Below, in pieces: positions 41,131 to 52,936 of a stretch of DNA of 64,000 nt. The notes below the pieces were generated by a model. The model was not told the origin of the DNA. It worked only from the letters and a program-made list of their open reading frames with translations, and did not search any database. This DNA comes from Ichthyophis bannanicus. Taxonomy: Eukaryota > Chordata > Amphibia > Gymnophiona > Ichthyophiidae. The DNA lies in NCBI GenBank assembly GCA_033557465.1, contig CM066043.1, forward strand, positions 109,110,278 through 109,174,277, in the 5' to 3' direction. Every line of letters begins with the position of its first letter. Position 1 is the stretch's first letter. The translations under genes were made by a program, and so were the position numbers.

Positions 41131-41614
41131 TTCCCTCCCGACTATCTGTTATAAAAATGCGGTGCGCTTTCCGAACGGTGGATCATAAGACGGTTCCTCT
41201 TGCCGTTCGAACCTTTTTTGCAGCCGCGTTTTTGGCTATGGCTCTTCCTTTCTCAGGTGTTCAGTCAGCTCCTGAGATTTCTGATACGGAGCTGTATTTT
41301 GATTTCTGGGGCGTTGGTTCCAGTGCAATACAGTGTTCTGACTTCCTCGTTTGGAGAGAAAGTTGGATATTTTTGTGGGGGGGAAACAAATTGTTCTTTA
41401 TGTCATTTTGTATATTAATCTAATGTGTTGCTTCGTTAAGTATGCTTTGTTACTAGTACACTGGGGGCTTCTGGGAGCTCCGTCTGCATATATACTACAG
41501 AAGACTTGATTGGTCCAGTCTCCAGGCTGCAGGAGGAGGGGCACTACCCGATGTTGGAGGACTAAACTGGACCCTCCAGGAACTACAATTACCAGGTTAG
41601 TGTAATTTCCATTT

Positions 41615-43554
41615 AGCTGCCTCGGCTTCGTGGATAGTGAAATACACTTATAATTGTGGGGCAGCTCACGTCTGGCTTCAACATTGCCAGTTGCCATATC
41701 TGGTCACTCCATGCTCCCTTACAAGGGTGGTTGGCAACCACCGTGCCGAAAAGCGCGCTCGCTTCTACATTTTAAGTAAGCGATACCCTGTCCCTGTGGC
41801 GGCGGTCTTTTGTTGTGCCGTTGTGGTAACTTGGCAAGTTCTTTTTCACATGGGCTGTACTGTTCAGGTGTGCCTTCTGTGCCTTGTCCATTCCAAGTGG
41901 TGCATCGTTACCCTTTAGGGTTGGCGCTTCCTGGTGGTCTGGGCCGAGCCGCTTCACCCTCCATGGTCCCGGTTCCCAGGACAATAGTTCTCTCCAAGTT
42001 CTGAGGCCCAGTTCAGGATCCTTTCGGTTTGTGCAGTGGCAACCACATTGCGGCAGGCTAGTGCGGTCTCTAAGGGAGTGTAAGTATGTACAGGGATAAT
42101 ACCTTCAATTTCTCGGTCCAGCCCCTACCTTGGGTTCGCAGCGGCTTGCGACTCGTCCCCAAACGTTGGTTTGGGGACGTGGCAGTGCTGCAGGCGGCAG
42201 GAGTCTTAGTTCTTCCTTTCCTCAAAGAGTGTCTGAGTTGGGGGTAAGTTTTCCTACGGGGGCGAGAACGACAGGGAAGGCGTGGTACTCTTCCTTCAGG
42301 GTCTGCACTGGGGGTGAATCTTTTGGCTCCTTCAGTCGCCCAGTGTTCTATCGAGTCATCGTTTTTTGGTAGGTGAGTTTTTCATGCTTAGACTAATATA
42401 TAAAAAAAAAAAAAAAAAAAAGCACTAAGGGGTTAGTGGCTCACCCAGCAACCGTAGTGTTCTGCAGGCCAGGATTTAAGGCTCTTAATGTCTGTTTAGC
42501 GGTGGGGGTTCTAGCACCCTAAAGGCCCACCACCTGTCAAGGCTGCCCCTGGCTACCATAGAGCTTAGTGTCCCCATCACTGGAGGCGGGGTGGCGGAAT
42601 ACCACTTTCTCTTCCTCATCAGGTTCCTGCCAGCAGCATCCTCAGTCTTCCTCTTGCACGGTTATCAATATGTCCCGCCGCCTTATAGCTGGCGGCTGGT
42701 TGGCCAGGTGCGTACCTGTGTGTTTCATGGCTCCGCTTCGCATGCTCTTCCCAGGTAATTTTCGTTTATTTCTGGAGCTGAGCTGTCCGAGCGGGGCGGG
42801 ACGCATTTCGCAAGGGCACTGCTCGCCTGGACGATCTTGTTCAAGGGACCGTGCTGTGGGTGAAGGGAAGAATGCCTCGGTAGTTCGGTCTGTGAGTTAG
42901 TGCCCTGGGATTCTGGACGCCTTCCTAGAGGAGGTCAGGGCTCTCCGTATGCGTCAAGGATTCCACCTCTGTTCAGGCGTGCTCCCTGCACGGTGTTTGG
43001 GTGGCAGCTACTGGGTCGCTCTTATTTGTATCTGGGCACTTTGTAGGTGCTGTCCATAGCTTATGCATTCTGTTGGATGCATTCGTTGCCGACCGTCTTT
43101 CTTTCTTTGTTCAGGTGGTCTCCTTAGATGGAATTAGTTTATCCAGTATGGGGAGGATGTCGCAATTTCGGTCATCAGTTTCCCATTCTCTTTCTTTTTG
43201 ATGTCTAGGACGCGAGTTATGCGGACCCCTAGCTATTCTCCTCTCCACTTTCTCTTAAGGCGGACGGATGGGCTGAGAGGCGTGAAGGGGGTCAAGGACC
43301 CGCACCAGCTCTGTCTGTTAGCTGCCTCTGTTCCCTGCGGTTACTTCTTTACGGTGCATTATTTCTTAGGGGTACAGTTCCCTATAGGTCGGGTGCGCAT
43401 GCAGGAGCTTACGGTTTTTCTATTTCCCTTCTCCCTGCTGGCCTCGCATTTTGGTTTGGTGTCTGGGACAGGGGATTACATCGAGTAACAAGGGTCAGCA
43501 GAACCGCCTCTGGGGTCCGCATCAATGCTTGAGTGGTATGCTAGTCAATGCTTG
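41615..43554 (+). mobile_element. DIRS-C element C3, right part, truncated
   Basis: This continues C3 after C2. From about 42420 to 43330 it aligns with C1 13705-14787 in the same order: GGTTAGTGGCTCACC, AGGATTTAAGGCTCTTAA, ACCCTAAAGGCC, CTTCCTCATCAGGTTC, GATCTTGTTCAAGGGACC, GGACCCGCACCAGCTCTG. A 20-base A run precedes it near 42400. No gene is readable. It ends at about 43554, where B5 gag begins mid-gene. Just before the junction TCAATGCTTGAGTGGTATG occurs twice (43524 and 43546 region). Confidence 0.7.
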
Positions 43555-44982
43555 AGTGGTATGTCCCATGCCCAGCATGGTGACGGCTCCGGCCTTACCC
43601 TCAAGAATCCATTGGCATTACCCCTGCGGGAGTCTTCGGGCTCCATAGCGTTAAAGGGGTTTCAGGATGTTCCTGGGGCTCACCCCTCACAGAACATACC
43701 TGAGCCATGCGCGGGGGTGGTATCCACTTCGAGCGGTACCGAGCCTCCGGCATCGGCACCGGTGTCGAGTATTCCACTCTTCACCAGGGATCGTCATCGG
43801 GCATCCTCGGTACCTTCGGGACCGATCGATACGCACCGCATTGACTTCCCTCAATCTCAGCCATGCTCCGGGACGGTACCGGCATCGATCGGTTCCGATA
43901 CCCTGGCATCGGCATCGAGGTGGACCACCTTACCCTTTGCAAGAGGTGCTCATCGGGTATCCTCGGTACCGTCGGTATCAATCGATGTAACCCAGTCTGC
44001 CTTAGTGGTATCGGCGTCGGCACCTTCGCGACATGCATAGATAGTATCGCTTACTTCGATGCCGAGTCTTGAGCCGATATCTAGTCTCGAGGACTGCGTA
44101 CCGACGCGTCCCGGAACCGACTCCTGTCGTTTCCAGATAGGCAGTTCCGAAGATCATAGCCATAACTCCCTCATGATCTCGGTACCACTGCAGCAGTTCC
44201 CGATGGCTACTTCATCTGCTAGTCCTGTATCAGTATCGATGCCTAGTTTGGAACCGATACCTGGCATTGTTGCAGTACCCTGTACCTCCTCTGGTGCTCA
44301 GGCTCTTTCTTTAGCCTTACCAGGGATGGTTCCCATAGGAGATCAGTCTTTTCAGGCTTTTCTCCGGGATATGGCAACCTTTCTTAATATTTCTATCCCT
44401 GGTTGTGATCCTACTCATGGCTCACCGGCACAAATAGAAAATATAGTTTCCTTTACATCCTGCTCTGCAGGATCTCCTTCTCAGGGTCTGGAAATTGCCC
44501 TTACGACTTCCTCCAGTCTCTACAGACATTGAGGTTCGGTACCGGGTGCCACCCTCTCCAGGGTTCCAAAAGCCTCAACTTTCTCATCGTTCCCTTGTAG
44601 TGGAATCGGCACTGAGGAAAGTTAAGAGCAAGAAGAAGCATTCTTCTTATCCGCCGGGTCGTTCTTCAAGAACACTCGATGCTTTTGGTCGTCAGGCCTT
44701 CCTAAACTCTATGCTGGCCTCCAGAGTTCTTTCATATATTTTTCACATGAGTCTAACACTCCAGGAAGTCAGAGAAATTGTCTCTTTTGACCCCTTTTTT
44801 ACCAGAGCCCAAGGCTACTGATTATTCCTTGCTCATCAATCACAGCCGGAATATATCTTGGTTCTTGTCTCGTGCTTCTATAGACTCTTTTGAGTCCGTT
44901 AGCAGATCCTCTGCTATTGCCATTGCAGCACGTCGCAGAGCCTGGCTTGAAGCTTCAGACTTGAGCAGATGGGCACAAACTA

Positions 44983-45743
44983 CGAGGGCCGTTTTTTTTT
45001 CAACCTCTGATCGCTCCGTGCAGACGCTACGCGGGCAGCAGAAAGCGGGCATGCGCTGTAGGCGACTGCGTAGCTCTTGCACTACACACTCCGCCATTGT
45101 TGACATTCAGGCGTCAGTCGGCGTTGTGCTACAGCCACGTAAACATGTCCACCATGATTGATGCTCCCTCCAAGTGTGAATTGCGAAGTGTGATTCGTTT
45201 TCTACAGGCTGAAGGCCATAGTGCTGCAGAAATCCATCGGAGAATGAGTCGTGTGTATGGGGAAAACTTCATGAGTGATGGTGTTGGGCCAAGGACGCAA
45301 ATCTGTCATTTCAGATGACCTGGTGCAACGAGTTGACAGAATGGTTAAAGAAAACCGCAGATTCACCATTACTGCTTTGTCTACGGAATTTCCAGAGGTT
45401 TCAAGGTCTGTTTTGTACTCTATTGTTACTGAACGGTTAGGCTACAAAAAACTTTGTGCACGTTGGGTCCCAAAAATGTTGACGGACGGCCACAAAAGCG
45501 CTTTCAAACCAATGAGGACCTTCAAACCAACGTCAAGGACTACTTGAATTCATTGGCGGCAACTTTCTTTGCAGAGGGTATTGAAAAGCTTGTCCACAGA
45601 TATGACAAATGTCTCAATCTCTTCAGTGATTATGTCGAAAAGTAACCGTAAGTGTACCAATCTTTTGGTAATAAAATTATTGTTTTATATGAACTTGTCT
45701 TTTATTTATAGCCTATCGGAGGTTGAAAAAAAAACGGCCCTCG
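44983..45743 (+). mobile_element. Internally deleted mariner element
   Basis: It is a 761 bp element in TA (44981-44982 and 45744-45745). Perfect 25 bp inverted repeats start CGAGGGCCG, followed by nine T and CAACCTC. A transposase remnant lies inside. It cannot encode an active enzyme because the catalytic core is deleted, though ends of this quality could be mobilised by a related enzyme. Confidence 0.92.
45145..45645 (+). pseudogene. Mariner transposase remnant
   Basis: Starting at the in-frame MSTMIDAPSKCELRSVIRFL, the first helix-turn-helix (EGHSAAEIHRRMSRVYGENF) is followed by MSDG. A deletion and frame change lead to GRKSVISDDLVQRVDRMVKE, the second helix-turn-helix (ITALSTEFPEVSRSVLYSIV) and ARWVPKMLTDGHK. 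After a large deletion only the C-terminal end survives (LAATFFAEGIEKLVHRYDKC). All three residues of the catalytic triad lie in the missing part. Confidence 0.88.
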
Positions 45744-46023
45744 TATACTGGCTCATTCTCCTGGTTCAGGAGAAGGTCTCTTCAATAAGGAGGCTTTACG
45801 TCAGGTTGCTCAATGCTCCACTGACTCTCCTTCCACTAAAAACCATTCTAAGCCAGCTCCTTCTTTAAAGAGTAGGAAATGTCCTACCAAACCTTCTTTC
45901 CCTAAGAAAAGAAAGTTTCATTCATCTCCTGCCCATCATTCGGCTGTACCTAAACAGGGGACGCCTCAGCCTAGTCTGAAGTCCTCCAGTTCTGGCCAGT
46001 CTCAGCATTCCCAGCAACCATAG

Positions 46024-47247
46024 GGGCCGGGAATTGTAACTTTCACTTCACTTCTACATATTAGAAGTTTATTCACTGTGCTTTTCTTTTCAGTGTACTA
46101 ACCTGACGGGGGGGAAAATGTTTTGTTCAGGGACAACACACTTCTCCTCTTCTTACTCTCTAGAAGAGCAGTTGCAACTATCCCCTGATAGTTTCTATCC
46201 CAACTGAACATTTTTTCCTTCAGTTGACTTAGCCTATGGATACGTCACCCTCCCATCACTTGAGGGGTACCATACTGAACAGCTTCTCTGCCAAGCTCGT
46301 TCCCCAGACAGGGAGAAGAGATATCTCCTCTCTTTTCTTGTCTGTTTTTCTTTATTCAGCACAGGACAATCTCTCTGCTGTTTCCGTCAGCAGCTCTGCC
46401 TGCAGGAGTTACAGTAATTGTATTACTGGGACTTTTTCCAAGTTCCAGTCCCTTGTTCAAAATTTTGTCTAGCCTCAGTAGTGATTCCAAACTATCTTGG
46501 ATCCTCCTACTCGTTTAGGCTTTCTCATATTATTCTAACCATCTCCTCTCCTAGGATATGGCAACACACCTGACTTCAGTCAGTTTATCTCATAACTCTC
46601 CTGCACAATGCTCTCTGCAGTCTTCAGAGAAGCTTTCTACTATGAGGGCTTTGCTATAGAGCATTGACCTTGTCTCTGAAGTTTCTCTATTAGTAGGGAA
46701 AAACTTATAGACCCTTCCTATGCCTGTGAGGGTTCTACACACCCCCTCTAGCCTGGGGTGTTAACACAAGATATCAGTTATTCTGCGTGAAAATCCAAGG
46801 CTTCTGTTTACGCATGCTACCTCTGGGTCCTTCCATAGGTCCCTCTGGTATCTTCCCTGCGTTTCTCCACATCTACCATGTCAGTGTTCTGTGGAACTCC
46901 CGCCTTGTTCTTTACAGATTCATATGTTCATCTGTTCTCACACGAACATCACGGTTATCTGGTTAGATTGCCTTTCTGCATCCCTCAATCCATGACAATA
47001 GATTCTCTCTCTTCATATCCCAAGTGGGTTCACCCTCTTGTAGAGCACAGAATCTTTTTCTTTTATATTCCCCATGTACAATTATGGGGCTGGGTGGTAA
47101 ACATGTATCTTCAACCTGTTGTCTTGTATGTAGCATCTCCATATAGGTCTACATACCTATATCATTGCTCTGGTGGTGCTAAATCAAGCCCCACAACTTT
47201 ACATATCTTCAGGTATATCATATCTATATATATATCTATATATCTAT

Positions 47248-47285
<38 letters not shown>

Positions 47286-47348
47286 CACCACCCATATCCT
47301 AATATACATATCTGAACATATGTGTATATATATATATACATATATTTT
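46024..47348 (+). other. B5 sequence after gag, non-coding
   Basis: No conserved frame was found, and there is no trace of RT, RNase H or recombinase. A short stretch near 46170-46200 resembles B2 after gag. The last 130 bases are a TA-rich microsatellite. This is about where ORF2 would sit in an autonomous element. Confidence 0.6.
47220..47348. repeat. (TA)n-rich microsatellite
   Basis: Alternating TATATA and CACATA tracts, with the longest pure run around 47253-47284. A3 inserted at its right edge (ATATATTTT then CTCC), and TA-rich sequence resumes after A3 (ATGTATATATCCCTATATAT). Confidence 0.85.
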
Positions 47349-47459
47349 CTCCAGGACCAAGCAGGAAGTCAGTCCTCACTTATGGGTGACGTCGGCGCCG
47401 ACGGAGCCCTCGCGGAGCAATTTTCCCCAGCTTTCAGAGAAAGCCTTTGGGAATTGCAG

Positions 47460-47500
47460 CGCGCATGCGCGGTCGTCTTCCCGCCCGAAGGTGCCATCTT
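47460..47500 (+). promoter_or_regulatory. Promoter-like module of A3 left repeat
   Basis: CGCGCATGCGCG at 47460-47471, TTCCCGCC at 47478-47485 and GCCATCTT at 47493-47500 keep the A1 arrangement although the neighbouring bases have changed (GTCGTC before TTCCCGCC instead of GTCCCC). That the motifs survive in a divergent subfamily favours function, but two subfamilies are few. Confidence 0.5.
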
Positions 47501-47747
47501 AGCCAGTCTTCTTTTTTCCGCGGAGCCCTACAGACGTCCCCGTCTTGTCCCCGCGAAAAAGTTGATTTTCTTCTTTATTTTATCCTTTTTTCCTTCGGTT
47601 CGACGCCGATCTTTTTCCCGCCCGGACTCGCGACGCCGGTCACGAGTCCTCTTATTTTTTTCGGTTTTTCTGACTTAGTCAGCTTTCGTTTTCGGTTTTT
47701 CCCTGGCAGCCCGGTCTTTTGACCTCGCAGGGGCCCTTTTTCCCCCA

Positions 47748-49671
47748 ATGGCTGCCAGTGGGTTTAAGCGGTGTGGTCGGTGTGACCGAAATATGTCACT
47801 AACCGACACACACGACTTTTGCCTCCGCTGCCTGGGCCCGGATCATGAGGAACTGATCTGTGGGCCCTGCAGCAAAATGTCTTCAAAGGCGTTGAGAAGT
47901 CGGCGGCATCAGCGTGAGAGAATCTTCGCTGACCCCAGCCGTACCCGGACCTCGTCGGAGGCCTCTGCGTCGAAGGGCTCCAGCTCGGACCGTCGCCGGA
48001 GTTCCTCCGACCGGGGTTCTCCCTCCGGGGACCATCGTCGGAAGGTGAAACCCGCGAGGGCGGCGTCGGTGGACGCTCCTGGTTCCGCGAGGGCCAGGTC
48101 GCATAGCCCCGACAGCCGCCCCGGGTCCTTGGAGAAGGAACACATCCCGAAGCAACCTCGCCTGGAGTCGGAGATGCCTGCCCGGGTAAGTCCTGTGGTC
48201 CTTCTGGACTCGCCTCCGCGACAGCCGACGTCGGGCCCGACGCCGTCGGGGCCCGAGTCGGGGGCTGCTGGGTCACCTGAGCTCGGACTCAGGTTGACGG
48301 CCTTGGAGAGCAGACTGTCTGCCTTCATGGACCAGCAGAGGGCACTGCTCGCTGGCTTCGCTGGCGCCGCTGCCCCGACCGCCGGGACGTCGACATCCAA
48401 GTCGACCCCGGAGACCGAGCCGATCCTCGAGTCGATGAGAACTCGAGTCGATCCTCGGTCGAGGTCACCCTCGGCCTCCCGTTCGGGACCGAGGTCGCCG
48501 ACGCCGACTCCCTCGGCGTCGGGGCGGCTGGCGCCGCACCCTGCCCGGGCCGACCCCACCGAGTCCTCGTCGGAGTCGGTCTGGGAGTCTGAGGAGGAAG
48601 AGTCACCTGATTCTTTCCGGACTCGGTGTGTCCCATCGGACTCACCGGAGTCCGAGCCTCGGAAGCAGTCCCCCCCGGAGGATGCCCGGTTCTCGGACTT
48701 CATTAGGGATATGGCCAAGGCTTTGGCCTTCCCTGCGGATCCCGAGGAGGAGCCTCGAGCCGAAGAGCTCGACGCCCTCCAGTATGACTCTCCCGCGAGG
48801 GAACACTTTACTGTACCGGTTCCTCCTATGCTGGAACGACTACTCTTCCGCATGTGGGAGAGTCCGGCCTCCTCGCCGGTCCTGAGCAAGCGGGTCGATT
48901 CTATCTATCGAGTCCGCAAGAGCCCTGGCTTTCAAAAGGCACAGCTGCCACACCATTCCATGGTAGTGGAATCGGCCATGCATCGTCTTAAGAGCCAGAA
49001 GATGCACTCCTCGGTGCCTCCTGGAAGGGAGGCCCGTAACCTGGATGGCCTTGGCAAGAAGTGCTTCCAGGGCTCTATGCTCGCATGTCGTGTCCAGACT
49101 TACCAGCTATACATGGGCATGTATCTCCGGGATCTGGCTAAAGAGCTAGCCGGATTCTCCGCTGGTCTGTCCGAGGAACCCTTGCGGAGGTTCCTAGCCT
49201 TGTCCACTGGCATTCGGGAATGCTCAAAGTTCATGTCCCGAGCAGCCTATGATGGCTTTGAAGCATCGGCTCGAGTGGCCGCAGCCGGCATCGGTGCCCG
49301 CCGACAGGCTTGGCTTCAGTCGTCAGACCTTGAGCCCTGGGTGCAGGACAAGTTGGTCGATGTCCCCTGCCGAGGCGAAAACCTCTTTGGCAAGCCCATG
49401 GCGGAAAAGGCTGTGCAAATTGAGACTGAGACTCTCACCAGGACCAGGCTTTCTAGGAAGACCTCCGCCCCTTCCCAGAAAAAGAAGGGCTCGGGGGAAA
49501 AAGTCCTTTTACCCGAGGAAGGCGGCTGCCTACAAACAATACCCCCATTATCAGGCCCCTGCAGCTCCCCAACAGGGCCAGCAGGCCAAGGGACGGGGTA
49601 ACGGGTCCCGTAGGCAGCAAGCCCCCAAGCCTGCACCACCAGCCCCTGCTCAGCAGGGTGGGGGCTTTTGA
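47748..49671 (+). pseudogene. DIRS-A gag-like ORF1 (A3), one late frameshift
   Basis: ATG 47748 reads MAASGFKRCGRCDRNMSLTD with the cysteine cluster (FCLRCLGPDHEE; ICGPCSKMSSKA). An Arg/Ser-rich region, an acidic stretch (SVWESEEEESPDSF) and the helical core (LLFRMWESPASSPVLSKRVD; KAQLPHHSMVVESAMHRLKS; YMGMYLRDLAKELAGFSAGL) follow. An extra G in a G run near 49493 shifts the last 60 codons; the proper frame continues to QQGGGF with TGA at 49669-49671. Otherwise it is open for about 580 codons. It is the reference copy for family A gag in this window. Confidence 0.88.
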
Positions 49672-51581
49672 CTCACTAAGCATAGCCTCTCCCCCCCCCG
49701 CTGGTTCCTCCCAGCACCGGAGGCCGGCTGGTTCACTTCGCCCACAGGTGGTCCAGCATCACTGCAGATGCCTGGGTGCTTCAAGTCGTGCGAGAAGGCT
49801 ATCTTCTCCACTTCCATCAGGTCCCTCCCTCCTATTTTCCGGGAGAACCTCCGCGACCCCCTCTGCACAGGGAGTTGCTCCTTCAGGAGTTAGCAGGTCT
49901 TCTGCAGGAACAGGCGGTGGAACCGGTGCCACACCACCTGAGAGGTCAAGGCTTTTATTCCAGGTATTTTCTGATACCAAAGAGAACAGGGGGCCTCAGA
50001 CCCATCCTGGACTTGCGCAACCTCAACAAGTTCCTTGTGCGGGAGAAGTTCAAAATGCTTACCCTTGGAATCCTTCTGCCCTACCTCCAGCAGGGAGATT
50101 GGCTATGCTCCTTGGATCTAAAGGATGCCTACACGCACATCCTCATCCACCCGAGCCACCGACAATACCTAAGGTTTGTGGTGGCAGGAAATCATTACCA
50201 GTACAGAGTACTGCCCTTTGGCCTGTCCTCCGCACCGCGAGTCTTCACAAAATGTCTCGCGGTGGTGGCGGCCCATCTCCGGCTTCACGGCCTCTGTCTT
50301 TCCGTACCTCGACGACTGGCTCATCAGAGCAGCGTCCGCTCGGGAGGTCACCAACGCCACGCGCCGCACGGTGACTCTTCTGCAGCACTTGGGCTTTGTT
50401 ATAAACTTCGCAAAGTCCACTTTGCTCCCCTCACAGGATCTCGAGTTCATCGGCGCAAGGCTGCACACTCCTCAGGCACGATCGTACCTACCGCTCGACA
50501 GGGCTCAACGGCTCATGGACCTAGCCAACCGTTTTCGCAGCCAGCCCCTGGTCTCCGCCAGGCGCTTCCTGAGACTACTCGGCCATATGGCTTCCACCGT
50601 CCATGTGACCCCCAATGCCCGCCTAAATATGCGGTCTGCTCAATGGTGTCTCCGCCAGCAGTGGCGCCAAGCCACAGGCGGCCTAGCAGACCTAGTGCGC
50701 GTCTCCGAGCCGCTGATCTCGTCTCTCCGGTGGTGGCTCCGGCAGCCGAACCTCGTGTTCGGAATGCCTTTCCAGTCACCTCAGCCGACCCGGGTGCTGA
50801 CCACCGATGCATCCCTCCTGGGCTGGGGAGCACATTGCCAAGAGGCACGTACTCAGGGCCTCTGGACCCCGTGGGAGTCTGCTCAGCAGATCAACTTCCT
50901 GGAGCTCAGGGCGATCCGCCTAGCTCTCAAGGCCTTCTCCCACCTGACTTCCCACCAGTCCGTCCTTGTCCAGACGGACAATCAAGTTGCCATGTTCTAC
51001 GTGAACAAGCAGGGGGCACGGGCTCCTTCCTCCTCTGCCGAGAGGCGCAGAAGCTCTGCTCTTGGGCCGTCAGTCACGGCATTCTCCTCAAGGCAGTTTA
51101 TCTCCCGGGCCAAGAAAATTGCCTGGCGGACAAACTCAGCAGGGTCCTCCAGCCGCACGAGTGGCGTCTGGATCCCTTGGTAGTTCAGAAGCTCTTCCTC
51201 AAGTGGGGCCTCCCCACGGTGGATCTCTTTGCCAGTCCTCACAACCGGCAGCTTCCTCGCTTCTGCTCTCGTCAGCCACACCCCCTTCGGGTGGCGGCGG
51301 ACGCTTTTCTGATCTCATGGTCGGGGAGCCTTCTGTACGCTTTCCCTCCCATCCCGCTAGTCTCTCGGACTCTTTTCAAGGTTCTCCGAGACAGAGCCTT
51401 CATGATCCTGGTGGCCCCTCACTGGCCCAGGCAGCCGTGGTTTCCGCTCCTACTGCAACTGGCGGTGGAAGATCCAATCCCTCTGGGGGTACAACCGGAT
51501 CTCCTCACTCAGGATCAGGGGTCCCTACTGCACCCCAACCTCAGGTCTCTCAACCTCATGGCCTGGCTGCTGAGAGGGTAG
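49672..51581 (+). pseudogene. DIRS-A RT, RNase H and methylase-like ORF2 (A3), two frameshifts
   Basis: The ATG used by A2 is ACG here (near 49601), so the start is lost or another is used. RT reads LDLRNLNKFLVREKFKMLTL, SLDLKDAYTHI and LPFGLSSAPRVFTK. Two bases are missing just before the catalytic motif near 50295, so VFPYLDDWLIR is in another frame. RNase H (VLTTDASLLGWGAH; INFLELRAIRLALKAF; TDNQVAMFYVNKQG) meets a second shift near 51015 that restores the first frame, through LPGQENCLADKLSRVL to the methylase tail (LLYAFPPIPLVSRTLF; ILVAPHWPRQPWFPL). The stop is at 51579-51581. Confidence 0.88.
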
Positions 51582-52618
51582 TCCTTGCTCCCCTTCTCCT
51601 GCCGGCGGAGGTGGAGGAGGTCGTCTTGGCTTCGCGACGGCCTTCTACCCGCAAATGCTACGCCCTTAAATGGCGTCGCTTTGCAGTCTGGTGTACCCAA
51701 CAGTCTCAGGATCCCTTCTCCTGCCCGGTGTCGGTGATCTTGCAGTACTTGCTACACCTCTCTAATCTGGGACTTAAGTCCAACTCTGTCAAAGTTCACC
51801 TCAGTGCTCTTTCAGCACATCATGTGCCGGTGGACGGCAGACCTCTTTCCAGCGACCCTCTTGTAGCGAGGTTTCTCCGAGGTCTTCTTCTACTTAAACC
51901 ACCTCTGCGCCCGCCAGCGCCTGACTGGGACCTGAATGTGGTTTTGCAGCGGATCACCTGTCCGCCTTTTGAACCTATGGCTACCTGTTCTCTCCGTTTT
52001 CTGTCTTGGAAAACACTGTTCTTGATAGCCCTCACTTCCGCTAGACGCGTAAGTGAATTGCAGGCCCTCGTGTCTGATCCCCCTTACACTAGGTTCTACA
52101 AGAATAGGGTAGTCCTACGGACTCACCCGAAATTTCTGCCTAAAGTGGTCTCCCCCTTTCACATCAATCAGGAGGTGGTACTTCCAACCTTCTTTCCCAG
52201 ACCACACTCCAGCCGAGCTGAAACGGTCCTCCATACCCTGGACTGTAGAAGGGCTTTGAACTTCTACCTTGACCGTACGCGGGAGCACCGTAAAGCTGCT
52301 CAGCTTTTTGTGTCTTTTGACCCCAATAAATTGGGGCTCCCAGTCTCCAAGCGTACTCTGTCCATCTGGGTTGCGGACTGTATCTCTTGGGCTTATGGGG
52401 CAGCCGGACTCTCCTTAGAAAGTCGAGTCACGGCTCATTGCGTTCGGGCAAAGGCCACGTCAGTGGCTTACCTCCGCTCTGTTCCACTGGCAGACATCTG
52501 CCGGGCCGCTACTTGGTCTTCGAGCCAGACTTTTGCGGTCCATTACTGTCTCGAGAGGGAGTCCCGTAGGGACAGTGCTTTCGGACAGGCAGTCCTCCGT
52601 AATCTCTTTGAGGTCTGA
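51540..52618 (+). CDS. DIRS-A tyrosine recombinase ORF3 (A3), intact
   Basis: The frame is open without interruption from upstream of the ORF2 stop to TGA at 52616-52618. The visible domain starts AAERVVLAPLLLPAEVEEVV, with the SAM-like core-binding part (RRPSTRKCYALKWRRFAVWC; LKSNSVKVHLSALSAHHVPV). The catalytic part carries SARRVSELQALVSDPPYTRF (Arg I), VTAHCVRAKATSVAYLRSVP (H and R), ICRAATWSSSQTF and VHYCLERESRRDSAFG (Tyr). The enzyme joins the element circle to chromosomal T-run targets. The exact start codon is not clear, because the frame is open far into ORF2. Confidence 0.85.
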
Positions 52619-52755
52619 GCAACTCCTACCCTCCATCCCGGATGTGGGCTACCGGTGGGTGATAATTCAGCGAAGATTCTATCCTTCTGTGCTGCTGAGC
52701 TAGAGGGAGCTCATTTTTGTGCTTAGGGTCTCCGGTAGCCTTGAGCTTGGGAGTC

Positions 52756-52852
52756 CCATAAGTGAGGACTGACTTCCTGCTTGGTCCTGGAGAAAGCGTA
52801 GTTACTCACCTGTAACAGGTGTTCTCCAGGAGCAGCAGGAATCAGTCCTCAC
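52756..52852 (+). repeat. A3 internal complementary region
   Basis: CCCATAAGTGAGGACTGACT through GTCCTGGAGAAAG complements the left end. AAAGCGTAGTTACTCACCTG through ATCAGTCCTCACT complements the right end. CATAAGTG (not CATATGTG) and GCGTAG (not GAGTAG) are shared with the A3 ends, so the ICR and termini covary within the element. Confidence 0.88.
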
Positions 52853-52936
52853 TACCCTCCCTCCTCCCCTTGGAGTTGCAATCGTCTGCTTATGTTCTTT
52901 TTGCAAATTTTTATGCTGTCTCCTTTAGCTATGTCA

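Larger units (their letters stand above)
35834..41614 (+). mobile_element. DIRS-C element C2, both ends present
   Basis: This is a 5.8 kb element with a perfect 112 bp inverted terminal repeat (35847-35958 against 41459-41570). Outside the repeats are unequal extensions: CCTGTTCGGTAAT on the left, and about 44 bases ending GTAATTTCCATTT on the right. Both extensions are recovered, fused, in the ICR at 41031-41130. Flanks GGCTGTT and AGCTGCC show insertion at a T run without duplication. It is nested in C3. The coding part is reduced: gag and the RT N-terminus are deleted or decayed. Confidence 0.9.
43555..46023 (+). pseudogene. DIRS-B gag-like ORF1 (B5), interrupted by mariner
   Basis: It corresponds to B2 gag from HAQHVDGSGLALEG onward (here HAQHGDGSGLTLKN). 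It keeps the Ser/Val/Pro-rich middle with SMPSLEPISSLEDCVPTR and the core PGFQKPQLSHRSLVVESALR, RVLSYIFHMSLTLQEV and FLSRASIDSFESVSRSSAIA. A shift occurs near 44480 and another near 44800. The mariner splits it at 44982/45744, and the basic tail ends SQHSQQP with TAG at 46021-46023. It is of the B2 subtype. Confidence 0.82.

Noticed and set aside
47220..47348. Regularly spaced repeats that might suggest a CRISPR-like array
   Set aside because: These are TA/CA microsatellite tracts without spacers in a eukaryotic context. No CRISPR array exists in the window.
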